DNA of 64,000 nucleotides from Tanytarsus gracilentus (Eukaryota; Arthropoda; Insecta; Diptera; Chironomidae), in the NCBI GenBank assembly GCA_038502055.1, contig JAXRKN010000043.1, positions 2,418,001 to 2,482,000 on the forward strand, read 5' to 3'. Below the pieces are notes generated by a model that searched no databases, was not told the DNA's origin, and worked only from the letters and a program-made list of their open reading frames with translations. This document shows positions 1 to 12,700 of the stretch, piece by piece (positions within the stretch are counted from its first letter, which is position 1; every line of letters starts with the position of its first letter). A program made the translations under genes and the position numbers.

Positions 1-1290
1 TTATTTAATATCATTTTTTTACTTAAAAATTTTTAAATTTAAAAAAATTATTTAATGTTTTGAATATAAATAAACCGTTGAAAAAATTCTGAGAAATTCT
101 CAATCTAATTTCGAAAACATTTCAACTCCACGAGCAAAATCACATCATTCATCATTTGATATGGAATTTTTTCCAGGAATTATCTTGTTTTGAATATTTT
201 GAATGTTTATGCTCGAATAAAATCTGATTTGGGATTTAATACGCTAAAGAATACAAAGCCAAAGTTCAAACTGATTTTCATCAATTTTGGGGTTTGAAAA
301 AGTTATTTTTTTTCTCGAAGATTTAAAAAATTAAAAATTAATTTGTTGCTCAATTTATTATAAAATTTTTCATAAAAAGCATTCTTAAAAATATCAATTT
401 CGAGTTTACGATCCCTTTTTTGTGATCTAAACTCCTTAAAAAATAATCTCTCAATAAAACTCGAAATCCATCAATCAACGCCTCGAGAAATAACAACAAT
501 GATAGCATTAAACGTCATATCCATCTTTACGGCAAAGAAGAATGAAAATATATTGTCAAAGTTAATGTTTTAATATCATACAATTTTATCATCATCTTCA
601 ACAATTTAAGATTGCGCAATTTTTATGTACGTCAATCGTAAACATGAAAATCACTTTTAACTTTTTATATTTCAATCTTATCCACATAAGCGAAAAGACT
701 TTCTTTAACGATTGAGCATGAATCATAAAAGGGTGGATGAAAAAAGAAGAAGAGATGAAAGATTGTTTCAGCATTGATTTTACTTCAAGGCATTTGGATG
801 TAAGAAGAACATTTCGAACGCGATTTAAGGCGATGAAAATGATTTTTTTGTTTTATTAAATCAGAAAAAAGATGAAATTTTGAAAATTAAATTTTAAGTG
901 GATTTCTAAAAAATCTAATATTTTTCATAAATTTTCAAAAGCTCATTAAAAGCTTTCAAAATTAGTAAATAAATTTTCAAAGCTCATTCAAACGCTTTTA
1001 AACTTAAACTTGAATTATTGCAAAACTTGTTTTTTGTTCTTGTACTAAAGCAATGTCATTGAAACTGTCTTTGGTGCCATAATATCGTAAACAAGAGATT
1101 GTTAATCTATTGATTGCTTTAAGTTACTGTTTTTGGTCATTCGCTGAGCCATTCATGAAGTTTTGGTCTCGTGTAGAATTTTTTTCATGTGTGAATTGAG
1201 ATTTAAAACAATAATAAAGATTTTTTTACAAATAAAATTTCAGTGAGTCGGCAAAAATCGAAGAAACAACAAGCAAAAAAAAATTTTAAA
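1..1290. other. upstream noncoding stretch
   Basis: No coding region is supported here. The sequence is AT-rich with stops in all frames. A polypyrimidine/AAATTTCAG acceptor-like string ends near 1242, about 50 bp before the first ATG of the M13-like gene, so a noncoding first exon could lie further upstream; this is only suggestive. Confidence 0.5.
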
Positions 1291-3725
1291 ATGAAGGAAA
1301 AAGTGAGTTTGGAAAAATTAAATTATGAAATTTTTTTTTAATTTTTTCTTCTTTTTTAGTTCACAATTTTATTTTTAATTTCCACAACTTTCTCGCAAAT
1401 TTCTTCACAACCATCACCTTATGGGTTTAAAATTCAATTTATCGGTAAATCAATCGCCCACGAGGAATTCAGAAATTTCTGCACCACCATTCAATGCATC
1501 AAAGATGCTGATATTTTATTCACGCGATCATCTCAATATGAAGCTTCCGATCCATGTGTTGATTTCGCAAATTTTACAATCGGAACTTCTATGGAAATTG
1601 GACCACCGAATGGTCGCAATGCTCAACGTGGATTTCAGAAAGAAATCGAAGATAAATTAGCTGAAAGAATGCGAAGAGTTTTGAGTGCAAAAATTAATGA
1701 AAAAGATGAGAAAATTGTCAAAAATGTTAAGAAAATGTTTAGAGTTTGGTTGAAATCTGATCACGCTTTGAGACACATTGAAGGTCACAGAAGTTTTGTG
1801 GAATATTTGACATTTTTAGGCGGTTCACCGTATTTAAGTAAACATCTCGCTTGGAATCCATTTTGGTTCAATAAATCTAAAGATTTTGGATCTTTCACAA
1901 CAAAAAATTCATCAGCTCTGGACATGAAATTGTGGAATGAAGAAAATTTTAAATTAGAAAAATTAATCGAAAATGAACCTGAAAATTTTCTTAAATACTT
2001 TTTTGATCTTCAACTTAAAAGATGCAAAAGAGGAAAAAGTGAAATTTTGTGTCTCGAAACTTTTGAATATATTTCTGGCTTTAAAGTCATTCCGAATGCC
2101 TATAAGGCAGCATTTGAGGATACTGAACAACTTTATAGCATGCTCATGCTCATGAACGATTACTTTACTGCTGGATTTTATGGAAAAATTGAACTCAAAG
2201 AAAAACTTTTCGATCCAGCGATGAAAAACTTTGGGAAATTTTTAAACTCAAGGAAGGAAATTTTAAAAAGTTTTCAAAAATTTAATACTAAAATTCTTAA
2301 AATTAAAGAGCTGAAAAATATTTTTAACATCGATTGGTTGAAAATGATAAATTTGCAACTTTTTGAAGAATATCAAGTGAATGAAGAAGAAGAAATTTTG
2401 GTGAAAGATTTAAAATTGTTGAAGAAAATGGCGGAAAATTTGATGAAAACTCCGAAAAGGTAAAAATTAAAATTTTTTAAAGCTAAAATTAATTTCTTCT
2501 TCCAGTGTCATCGCTGATTTTTTTGCAGTTTCGTACTCCTTCGAGAACAATGGCATTATTCAGTTTCATCTCGATCACAATTATCAAAAATCTTACACAG
2601 GTTCAACAAAATCTTGGAATCGATGGGAAATTTACTGGAATCGACTTTACAATTATTTGCCAACAATTATGGAAATTCTTTATGATCGAACATATGGTGA
2701 TAAAAAAATTAAAAATTCGTGTGAAAAATTTGTTGGTGAAGCTTTGCGAGATGCGCGAAAGAAATTCATAAAATCAACAAATTTACCTTTGAGCGTTTCA
2801 ATCAAAATTCTTCGGAAATTAAAATCATCAAAAATAATTTGTGGTTTCGATGAAAGATTGATGAAAAATTTTTCCCTCCACACTTTTCACCGAGAAATTC
2901 CTGATGGCGATTTTACTTTTTATCCAATTGAAAATTCAAAAACTTTCAATTATGTTGAGATGAAAAGATTTGGAAGAAAAATCATTACAACACCAAAAAA
3001 TGATGCGAGAAGATTAATCACAATGGAAGCAAATCATGATTGGTTTGAGGTCACAAAAATGGTGGAAGACTTTGAGTACATGATGAGTGGCGAAAATTTA
3101 ATGTGTGAGTTTTTTACATTCGATTTAATTAATTTTAATTTTAATTTTCAGTTTTTCCCACAAAAGTTTTAATTCATCCTTACTTTCATCCTAATCGTCC
3201 TCGATTCTTTAACATGGCGACACTTTATGTTCGAGCTATTTTTGTCATTCAAACAGGGATCAAAAAGTTTATTGCCGAGGTGATTTTAAATTGTATTAAA
3301 AATATTTAATTTATTTTGTATTGTCATAGAATTTCAACGCCTCAAATTTCACCACAGGCCTTGAAAATCCAGTTGATTTCGCCTTCGAAAGTTATTCCGA
3401 ATGGCTCAAAACTCACGAAGATCTTAATCTAGGTGCAAATTTAATGACAAATCAGCAACTCTTCTGGGTAGCCAGGGCCGTCTTCGAGTATCGAAAATTA
3501 CATCGAGAAGTTCCTTTCACAGTTCGCGTTTTAGGAAATTTCTTCAATGGATTAAATTTTGAGCACGATTTTAAATTAAGTAAAAATTTTCAAGAATCTT
3601 TTGGATGTAAAAATGAATCAATTGAGAAAAAAGAAGAAGACGGAAAATTTGACGAGCTTTCAATTTTTGGAATCGACTTAAAAGAAGTTGAAAAAACGCA
3701 TGAAAAATTTAAATATCTAGGATAA
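1291..3725 (+). CDS. secreted M13 (neprilysin)-like protein, catalytic HExxH motif lost
   Basis: Five exons join in frame: 1291-1302, 1360-2459, 2506-3104, 3152-3279 and 3330-3725, giving 744 residues, normal for the M13 family (about 700-780). A signal peptide (MKEKFTILFLISTTFSQ) is split by the first intron. The M13 N-terminal signature is clear: CTTIQC at residues 45-50 and DPCVDF at 68-73, then a GGSPYL segment like the family's LGGWPv. Toward the C-terminus FPTKVLIHPYFHP (about 572-584) matches the conserved FPxGxLQxPFF-type block, and NQQLFW...RVLGNFFN matches the region before the C-terminal FxxxFxC. Where active neprilysins have VIGHExxH, this protein reads AIFVIQTGIKKF (about 598-609), so both zinc-ligand histidines and the catalytic Glu are absent, and the stretch to the next motif is about 35 residues short. 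The following ExxxD block survives as ENPVD (625-629). The usual C-terminal CxxW is replaced by a charged tail. Insects have many such inactive neprilysin-like proteins; the role is unknown (binding or decoy function is inference). Family call sure, function not. Confidence 0.85.
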
Positions 3726-3764
3726 ATTTAATAAATGGAATTTATCAAAAAAAATTTGTGAAAC

Positions 3765-3770
3765 AATAAA
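3765..3770 (+). terminator. poly(A) signal of the M13-like gene
   Basis: AATAAA lies 40 bp after the stop codon; another overlaps 3730-3735, only 5 bp after it. The downstream copy is the more plausible signal. Confidence 0.5.
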
Positions 3771-6700
3771 AAAAGCTTTTTCTCACTTATTTAAAAAGCT
3801 TTAAAATTTAAAAAGCTCAAAACTAAAGAGCTAACAACAAATATGTGTCTCTGAACCACTGTTCTATGTTAAGTTTTTTTTTTGAAAAACTGCTTAACCA
3901 TTACCTTATTGCACTCATCTGCTTTCATTCATCGCATCTTAAAAAATAATTTCGAAAAGAAGGAAAAAATCATAAATTTTCACAATATTTCCACAATTGT
4001 TCAGTGTAAGGATAAAAAATATTTTACGACTCTCTGTGGGCATCGAAATTTCATCTTATTGCTCATTAAAGCACTTAGTACCGGTGGGATGGCTCTAAAT
4101 TTGATTTACCTTTTCTCTCAAAATTGGGTTACACAAAATTATTCTCAAAAATTTTCAATTCTCTGCTCATGAAAACAACAAAAACACACGAGCTACCTTC
4201 CACATGTATCTCTGAGCAGGATAGAAGTAAGGATGAAAAAGATTCACGTGCGGTTGTTTCGAAATTCGCCGAATACGTGATCTGAAAGAATCTTTTGGTT
4301 TGGACAACTCGTAAAAGCAAGAAAATTGGGGCAAGTGCAGAAATTGTGACAATCGATTTTGGAAATTTAACGTAATTTTCTGATTTAAATTTAAAAACAT
4401 TTAAAGAAACATGTTAAAATTTTAAAGTCATTTGACGTTACTTAAATTAAAGTCCGAATGCTTTTTTCTAACGTGTTTATTTCTAAAAGTTCTCTTCATC
4501 CACTTCCCGAGCGAGTCTTGAAAGTTTTTCCATTTCTAAGCTCTTACTACAATAAAATCCCAAACGAGTTGAGGAATGGCAAAATATCAGGATTTAAATG
4601 TTTATCACTTTCCAGCTTTGCATCAACAAATAGTTGTTTGTTACTTTGCACATTCACGAGATTAAATGAACTGAGACACTCGCAAAACCCACTCACGATA
4701 TCTCACTTAATCACACTCGACATTGAGAAATTTATTAAATAATTTTTTTTTCTCGTGATTACTTCCTGAAAGTATTTTTTCAATTATAAAAGCTCATCTG
4801 CAATTTCTTAATTGGTTAAAAGTGCTTTGCGAAACAATGAATTTTCGACGAGAAAGATTAAAAAGTGAAGAAGAGGAAATCCTGCTTTTATTTGCTCATT
4901 TCCTCATCTAAAGTCTGGTGCTGTGAGTTCATACCGTGAGCTTTCACGAGGTTATAAAAAAGCTTTTTAATAAAGTTGAGACTTTTTTATTCAAATCTTT
5001 AAAATTTCTAAAAATCTTTTCATTTAATTTAAAACCGCTTGACCACAAACTGTCTTTTTCTCTTTTTCATCTAGAAATCATAAAACTTTTATTTTCATGC
5101 ACAAATTTAGGGCTTTGAGATTTTCCAAGCAAAAAGAAAATGAAAAACTTTTTCTCTCTCAGCAACCGAACTGAATTTAGTTTTGTACTTTACGGACTTA
5201 ACTTTTACGACAGTAACGAGAGAGGATTTCTGTCATGCCTTATTGCTTAAAGATTTCACTCTGATGATAATTCTCATTAATTTCTATCCTTTACTTTAGC
5301 ATGCAAAAAAATATAGAAGAAAAAGCATAAAAAATTTATAGCAGTTCGTGATGGTAAAACACACACAGACTTACATATTAATGCGAAACATGTAGCGATG
5401 CGATAATTTTGAGAAAAAAGAGTCGAATGAGGTCGGAGAGATAAAATCTGGCCAACAATTATCGATTTTGATTTTTAGATGTGACAGTTGAAAAATTTTA
5501 AAAAATAATTTGAATTTAACGGATTTTTAAAATTTGAATTTTAAATAATTAAAATCAGTTTTTAAATTTTTAAATAACCTCAAAATTGCAATCAATTAAT
5601 TTTACGATAAAAAATCAATACACATTTTAATTGTCTCACGTGTTTGTTTTAAACTTTTTCTCAAAATTTATTTTCAATGCAACAAAATTTCAGTGCAATA
5701 CAACTGTCGAAGTTAACATCAATTTCTCCTTCGAACTCAATAATTATTGACCATCAATTTTCATTACGTTTCAATTGAAAAGCTTTCAGCAAATCTTCGA
5801 GATAGTTGAGGAAACTCGAAATAAGAAAAACCACAAAAGTGAATTGAGTTTTAAACTTGAGAAAATGAAATTTAAAACCTCTTAAAAATTAATTCATAAT
5901 AAAATTTAATTTCCAACCCTTTTAGAAACTAATTAAATGAAACTTTTCTCTCTTAAATCATTAATCATCTCTATTGCCATAAAAGCATGTGTATTACTAT
6001 TTTTTGATGATCAAAAGCTTTATTATATTTATCCCAAAATGTAAGAGGAAGAAGCCAATAAAGAATAATGAATTGCCACAACGCCAGAGCTTTATTTTGT
6101 TTCTCATCTGAGCGAGTACATCCAAAGCTGTAACATAACCGCTAATTTATAGCTCTCTCTATCTTTAATTTAACTTTCACAATCAAACCGCAAGCAGTGA
6201 ACTTATTAAATGTCAAAAGTTTAGCAACTTTTACGTCAAACACTGCAATCACATCAAAAACTGCAAATTCATCCCTTTTTTCATTCAATCACAGCACTCG
6301 TCCTTCGCAATCTTTTAATTCGCTTCAACGTTCATTTAATGGCCGCACCAATAACATTTTCTTGCTCCCATTCACATGACTTTCTTTTCAACAACAAACA
6401 CATTAATTTCATTTTATTGCCGAAAAGGCACTGCCTAAAAATTTTCATGTGCTTATTGCCTTCGGGGTGAGAGCCATGCCTCTCACATCTCCTCCTCTCA
6501 TGGGTTGTTTATGATCATTGCCGGAAGAAAAGTGTTGGGGATTAAGCGAGTAAAAGTCAGTAAAATGATTACAACTTGAGAGGTGGTGTGAAGAGTGTGA
6601 GAAGAAAATCGACAATTTAAGTTAAAGATCATCTTTAAAAACACATAAAAAATATTTTAAATAAATTACAGAATAAATTATCATTTTAAAATTAATTTAT

Positions 6701-9700
6701 GAGTTGGAATTAATAAATTTAGAAATTTAATTAATTAAATTAAATTTAAATAATTCAAAGACATAGCAGAGCTATAAAAATTTTTAAAACTCTTCCCTGC
6801 TTGCACAAAGGAAAATGAGTAAAAAAATTAAATGTGCTGACAGGGTTCAATATAAAAATTTCTTTCTCACTTCAAAACTTCCATCCTACATCCAAAGTTC
6901 TGGATAAATAAATCCAATAAGAACAGAAACAAACGCAATTGAAAAGAATCGCTGCCAACTTTATCCATGCACATCTCTTCGAGCAGGTGGCAGCGATTCA
7001 CTTTTGATGATGGAAAAGGTAAAAGTTTCTTGCTAAGCAGCAACAATTGAAGTGACTCAATATCACAGACTGAAAGGTTCCTGTAGATATTTTTTATTAA
7101 AAAACTTTTTTACCTGCCATTTGTCCAGAACTAGATGTAAAGTTGTTAAAAGTGGAACAGTGAGAGAAGCTTGTAGTGACATGAAAAGTTCCAGCAGTGC
7201 TTTTCACACAAACAGCAAGAGAGAATTTGAAAGCAAAAAATTTCAAAAATAAAAAAGTCGTTAAAAATATAAATATAAATAAAATACGTTAAAAATAAAA
7301 TTTAATCGAAAAATTTAAATAAAATTTTTCAAATTTTGAAAAAATATTTCCATTTTTTTTGTATTTTTCTTAAAACTGAACAAATAAACTTTTAATCCCT
7401 CTCTGGACAAAAGATTTAACAAGAAAAAAGTCGGAAACGACAAAGTTGTCGAGAGTTAGAGACTTTTTTCATAATTTATAATTTTCTGCAATCAATACAA
7501 TCTGCTTTTGCTTCTTTTTCTCACATTCCATTTTCAAATTGAAATAAATTATTGAGAGAAATTTTTCTTGAACTTTTCACGTCCGGAGAGCGAGAGAAAA
7601 GTTCTCAGCAGGAAGTGCGAAATTGAAATGTAAAGAAATTAATGGAAAAGTTTGTTGGAGGCTAAGAAGTTGAAATCTAATGGACATTCGATGTAAAAAT
7701 TCTAAGAGTTAGAAATTTAACTTAAAAAAAATATTCAAAATTTATTTTCAATAAAAATTTTTCAGCTTTTCACTTTTCAATAAAATCGACGAGTCACGTT
7801 GCGAGAATTTTTCAAATGAAAGTGCAATAATTCAAATGATTGCATACAGCATGTCCCCATCTCTCTATTGCCATATGCAATCTCATCCTCTCCCTGTCTA
7901 TTATCCTTCAATAATAAATGACTATCATTCGTTTCCTTGCTGAAAGCTTCTCCCTCTTTCTTTTTCGCTTAAAAGGTGTCATTATCGCAAATGCATATTG
8001 CAATAACATCGCCATTCTGGGGTTGAGACGTGAGTGCATTGAGTGGAGAAATTTTCCAGCTCGTCTCCATGAAACAATGATTTTTTTTCTGCAAGTGAGA
8101 AAACACAACACGTCGTGCAAGGATTTTTTGCGAGATCATGTGCTTTTGTACCTGGCATTAGTCGCAATTGTTGTCAGCAATGAATTGCGGAATAAAAAAG
8201 GAAAATCCATTGTGGCTTTCATTGTTTGATTAAATTGCATTTTACAGTTTAAAATATTGTGCTCAAGTTGTAAACAAATAATTTGCGATTATTTTAAAGC
8301 TAATCGAATTTATTCCATGACCAGCAGAGGTTAACAAGGTCGAAAAAATTATTTACACATAAATTGCGTACAAAAAGGACAAAACCACACAAAACTTTTC
8401 TTCTACTTTCCTGCAAGCTGTTCATAAAGTGCGACCTTCGTCCCTCCTCTCACATCTTACACTCTCATATTTTTATCATTGATTATCGCACTTGATTCTT
8501 TTCACAACAAAAAACCCAAAATGTGAATAAGTTTCATGTGTGTGTAATGCCTTGTAAGAGATGAAAAAAAACGTTGCCTTTTTATTAAGGTTTGACACGT
8601 TGTACTCGCATTATTGGCATTGTTGGTGTAAGTGGTTGAATTGAGGAGGAAAATAAAAATTGGTCAATAGACGCGCCATATTGAGCTGGAAGAGGCAAAA
8701 AATTTATTAGAATTACTTGAGGTGGGAGTTGTTTGAAAGTTTTGTCACTTCTGAATTTAAATTAAAATTTATTAATAAAAAAAAATTTAATTTAACTTAC
8801 AGAAAATCCATAAATCTTTTTGTAATTCCATAACTCACGCATTTGATACCGAAGGAAATCGAATCAAAGAGGTGGAAATTGTCACAAATAAAAAATTCTC
8901 GTATGTAAATGAAATTGTGCGACATAAATCAAATTTTCATGAAAGCTTTTCACACTTTTTTTTGTAGTTTTTTTCATAATAAAAAACTTTCATTGCTTCT
9001 TTGTGCTGACAATGATGAAATGTAAGTTTTGTGTAAAAAAAAACATGGGATAAAATTTATTTTTATTATCAAAAACGTGTTGAGAGATTTGAGACTTGCA
9101 CTTAATGAACTTCGATCTAACTTTGTAAGTAAAAAGTATTTGATATTTTTCTATTTTGATTTATTGCAATTTTTTTCTTATTCCCGGAACACCAACTCGA
9201 GTGCATGACATTCGACAGCAAGCTACAAAAAATGTTTTTATTTCCTGTTCACTCGGTCAATTGCGGTCATTTCAAACTTGAACAATAAATTTTATTATTT
9301 TGCTGTTCGCGGTCAGAAGAGAGAAATTTTTTGGCTTTTAAATTTTCCACTTTATGATGTTAGAGCTCAGAACACATGGGAGATATTGAAAAAATATGTT
9401 TGACAATGACACAAAAATTGCTTTTCAGAATGATCATTAAACTTTTTTTATGAAAATTTTAACCCTGAATCTTATGCAATTTGCAGAGCATGAAAGTGCT
9501 CTTGAAGGACAGAGTGACTAATAAAGAAAATGTGAGACAAAATTGATCATTTCCATCATTGCATTAAATTGTAAAATATTCCAGGGTTGAAAAAACCAAA
9601 AAACCTTTAAAATTTAAATTCCTTAAATAATTTTTTTTAAATTTGACTAAGTTCATCAAAAGTTCTATTAAAATTAACTGATTTTATTTTATTTTATCAT

Positions 9701-12700
9701 CATTGTAAAAATTCCTTGAAATAATTACTTACAAAAGTGTTTAAGAACTTCAATTAAAATTTCCATTCCAAACAAAACATTTCACTTAAACTCATCAAGT
9801 ACCAAACTAATTTAAAGCAATTATGAAAGCTCATTAAAAAACCACAATGGAAATTTCATAACGTGTTATAGCTCTCAGCAATGGTTTTGTGAAAATTTCG
9901 TAGGAATAATTTTTAGAAATTTCTATAAATTTTAAAGCGGAAAATTCGAGATGGAAAATTGAAAAGGAAATAATTTGTGAGAATTTCTAAGAAGAACTTC
10001 AATTGAATTTAATGATATACTTTTCGTGTATGCGAACGTGGTTGGATGTGGGTTTGTTTGAAAGAGTTTTGAGTCATGTCATTGAAGCAAAAAAAAGTTG
10101 AGTATTTTTTTAAATTTAAATTTAATTGCTTAAACTTGTGTACAACAATAAAATTACAATTTTTTAAAAACTTTTTGCTAAAAATCTTTTCGAATTAAAT
10201 TTTATTACTGACCAACTTTTTAATGATTTTTAAAAACTTTTCTGCAAAAATCATCTTAGATAAAATTGTGCAAACTTTTGAGAAGAAAATTGTTTGAGAA
10301 GAAATTTGTACATTATTAAAAGTTTTTATGAAATAGCAATGCATTGAACATTTTCTGAATAAACTTAAAATTTAAAAAATTTATGGTATGCCAACAAAAC
10401 TTGAAAAAAGATTTCTACCACACAAAAAATATACAACGCATCTCAAAAAAAGCACTTGAAATGTAAATTGATTTTTTTTATTTGTCCTTCTCGGCTCGCA
10501 CATTTTCGACTGGCTTTTTAGAAGGACTTAAGACGAAGAATGAAGATTCACTCTCAATTGAAAGGAAATGATTTATTGAAAAATAATGAGACGGAGATTG
10601 TGCTTGATGCTTGGCATGTCTCAGCTACACACACAGCCCAAGCTAGAAGCTCATTTTAATTCAACGATGCGTAAAGACTGTTGAGTTCGAAATATTTCTG
10701 TTGTTATTTTTTTCTCCTTCTTAGTAATCACTTTTGCTTCATGCTGTCTCAATAACAATAAGCTTTTGCTCGAGTCTCCTTTACTCATTGTGTATTGTGC
10801 TTCATTGTATCGGATACATATAAAGGATATGAAAGTTGAAATGAATGGAAGATGAAAAGTCAAAAAGGGAGAAACATTGAAATTGACATCCTGGTGAGGG
10901 ATAAAAATTATGGTGGGAAGTTGACTTAAAGTTAAAGGTGAAGAGTAAGATAAATTAACGACTTAAAATCTTTTAATTTAACATTTTTTTCTGTTAAGCT
11001 CATAGTAAAATTATTGAGTAACACGTGCCAATGACAATACCTCCAATCTTTATTAAAAACCCTCAAAAAATTGTTCAATTAATTATGACAAAATTTTTAA
11101 TTAATATCCCACTTTTGTAATCCTCAAACTTAACATCCAAAAATTTCAAATCACATTGGACTCGCAAAAAAAACTTTTATAAATTCAACCAATCAAAATT
11201 CCAACAGTAAAATTTTACTTTCATCGCTTTATGAATTTACACTTCCAGTATTCACTCACCAGCTCTCGAGAACCGTGCAAAATGAGATAAAAAATTATTA
11301 CAGCACCACTAAGAGACAGTCGAGCGCTTTTACATTAGCTCCGGGTTTTTTCTCTGTTATATGCGGCGAGTGTGTGTAAATAAAACCCGAAACGAGTTCG
11401 AAACAAAAAATCTTTTTATTTGATTTTCTGTGGCTTTCGCTAGAAAAGTGAGAAAGACCACACTTGACCGTGAGAGGAGGATCGAGACTTTATTTGGTGG
11501 TGATACAAATTAATGATTTTTTTTAATTACGTTAAAAATTAAAACTTTTTAATTACGTTAAAAATTTAAATTTTTTAAATACGCGTATATATACGTTGAA
11601 AAACAACTTTAAATGATTTAATATGATGAAAGTGTAAATTATGAAACCATCATAAATTTACAATTCATCAACCCTTGAATTCTCTTCTAGATTAATGTAA
11701 TATTTATTTAAGTTATTTCAAATACTTCCTTAAAAGGAAGAACCGGTAAAATAGCGAAAAAAAATTGTTGTTACCGAAAATTTTTGCACTATCAGCAGCT
11801 TACCCGTCCCCGCCTGCCATTAGTTAACAATTTTGGAAATTTATTGCATTATAAATTACTTTCCATTGTTTACACGCTAAATTTGGCATTGGGCAACAGT
11901 AAAGTAAGTAAGTACTGTGCTCTCGGATGAATAGACGATTTTTATACTCGACGGAGGCTTTAAGGATTCGATAACATTACGCTAGCAAATTAACGGTTGT
12001 TTTCGCTTTCATAAATTCGCTCGTGCGTTGAAAAAATGGAAAAGGGTTCGGAGATAAATACTTTGGAGGTTGTGAGGCAGTTTTGACACATTATTTGAAA
12101 ATATTTTGAAAATTTCGCGACTTTAATTTTATTATGAAACATTTAAAATTATTGATTAATTAATTTTGCGACCTAATTTACGGACATCTCTCTAAGTACA
12201 CCTCACCTCGCATCCCACCGCAAAACACACACACGAGAGCATCATCGATAAAAGTCGAAAAGTAGGAGGCAAGCATAAAAACACAAACACGCCAAGTATG
12301 AAAGGATTTTTTGTATCGCAATCGATTAATGTCGATGATATCGTTAATCTTAGTTAGAATCATAATGACGATGCGTGTGTGCATGATATTTAATATGCGA
12401 AGGTTTTCTTCTTGAATATTGAACATTTTATCTTGGATGCTACAGTAGAATTTAAATATTTGCCGTTCACTTTTATTGCCCAATCTCATCAGTCATTCAC
12501 TCTTTCCGTATGATCTCCTTTTTTTGGGTTGGACAGTGAGAGTTCGAAAATTTTATTTTATAAATTTTAACTTTTTAAAAAAATTAAATTTATAAAAATA
12601 ATTAAAAATTTGAATTTAAAAAATCCGTTATTAAAAAAGTCTAATCGACCCTCACTGTCTCGATTTATTTTTTATGGACCTTGAAAATAAATTGATGTTA

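Noticed and set aside
1421..1660. 79-codon ORF in another frame
   Set aside because: It overlaps the spliced M13-like frame, which has a signal peptide and family motifs; this is a shadow.
1291..3725. First thought of a hexamerin/hemocyanin-like protein
   Set aside because: The CxxxxC...DPCxDF start, LGG-type block and RVLGNFFN C-terminal motif are M13 features.
3882..4742. Several 60-96 codon ORFs on both strands
   Set aside because: No splice chaining, no family features, mutually overlapping, composition of AT-rich spacer.
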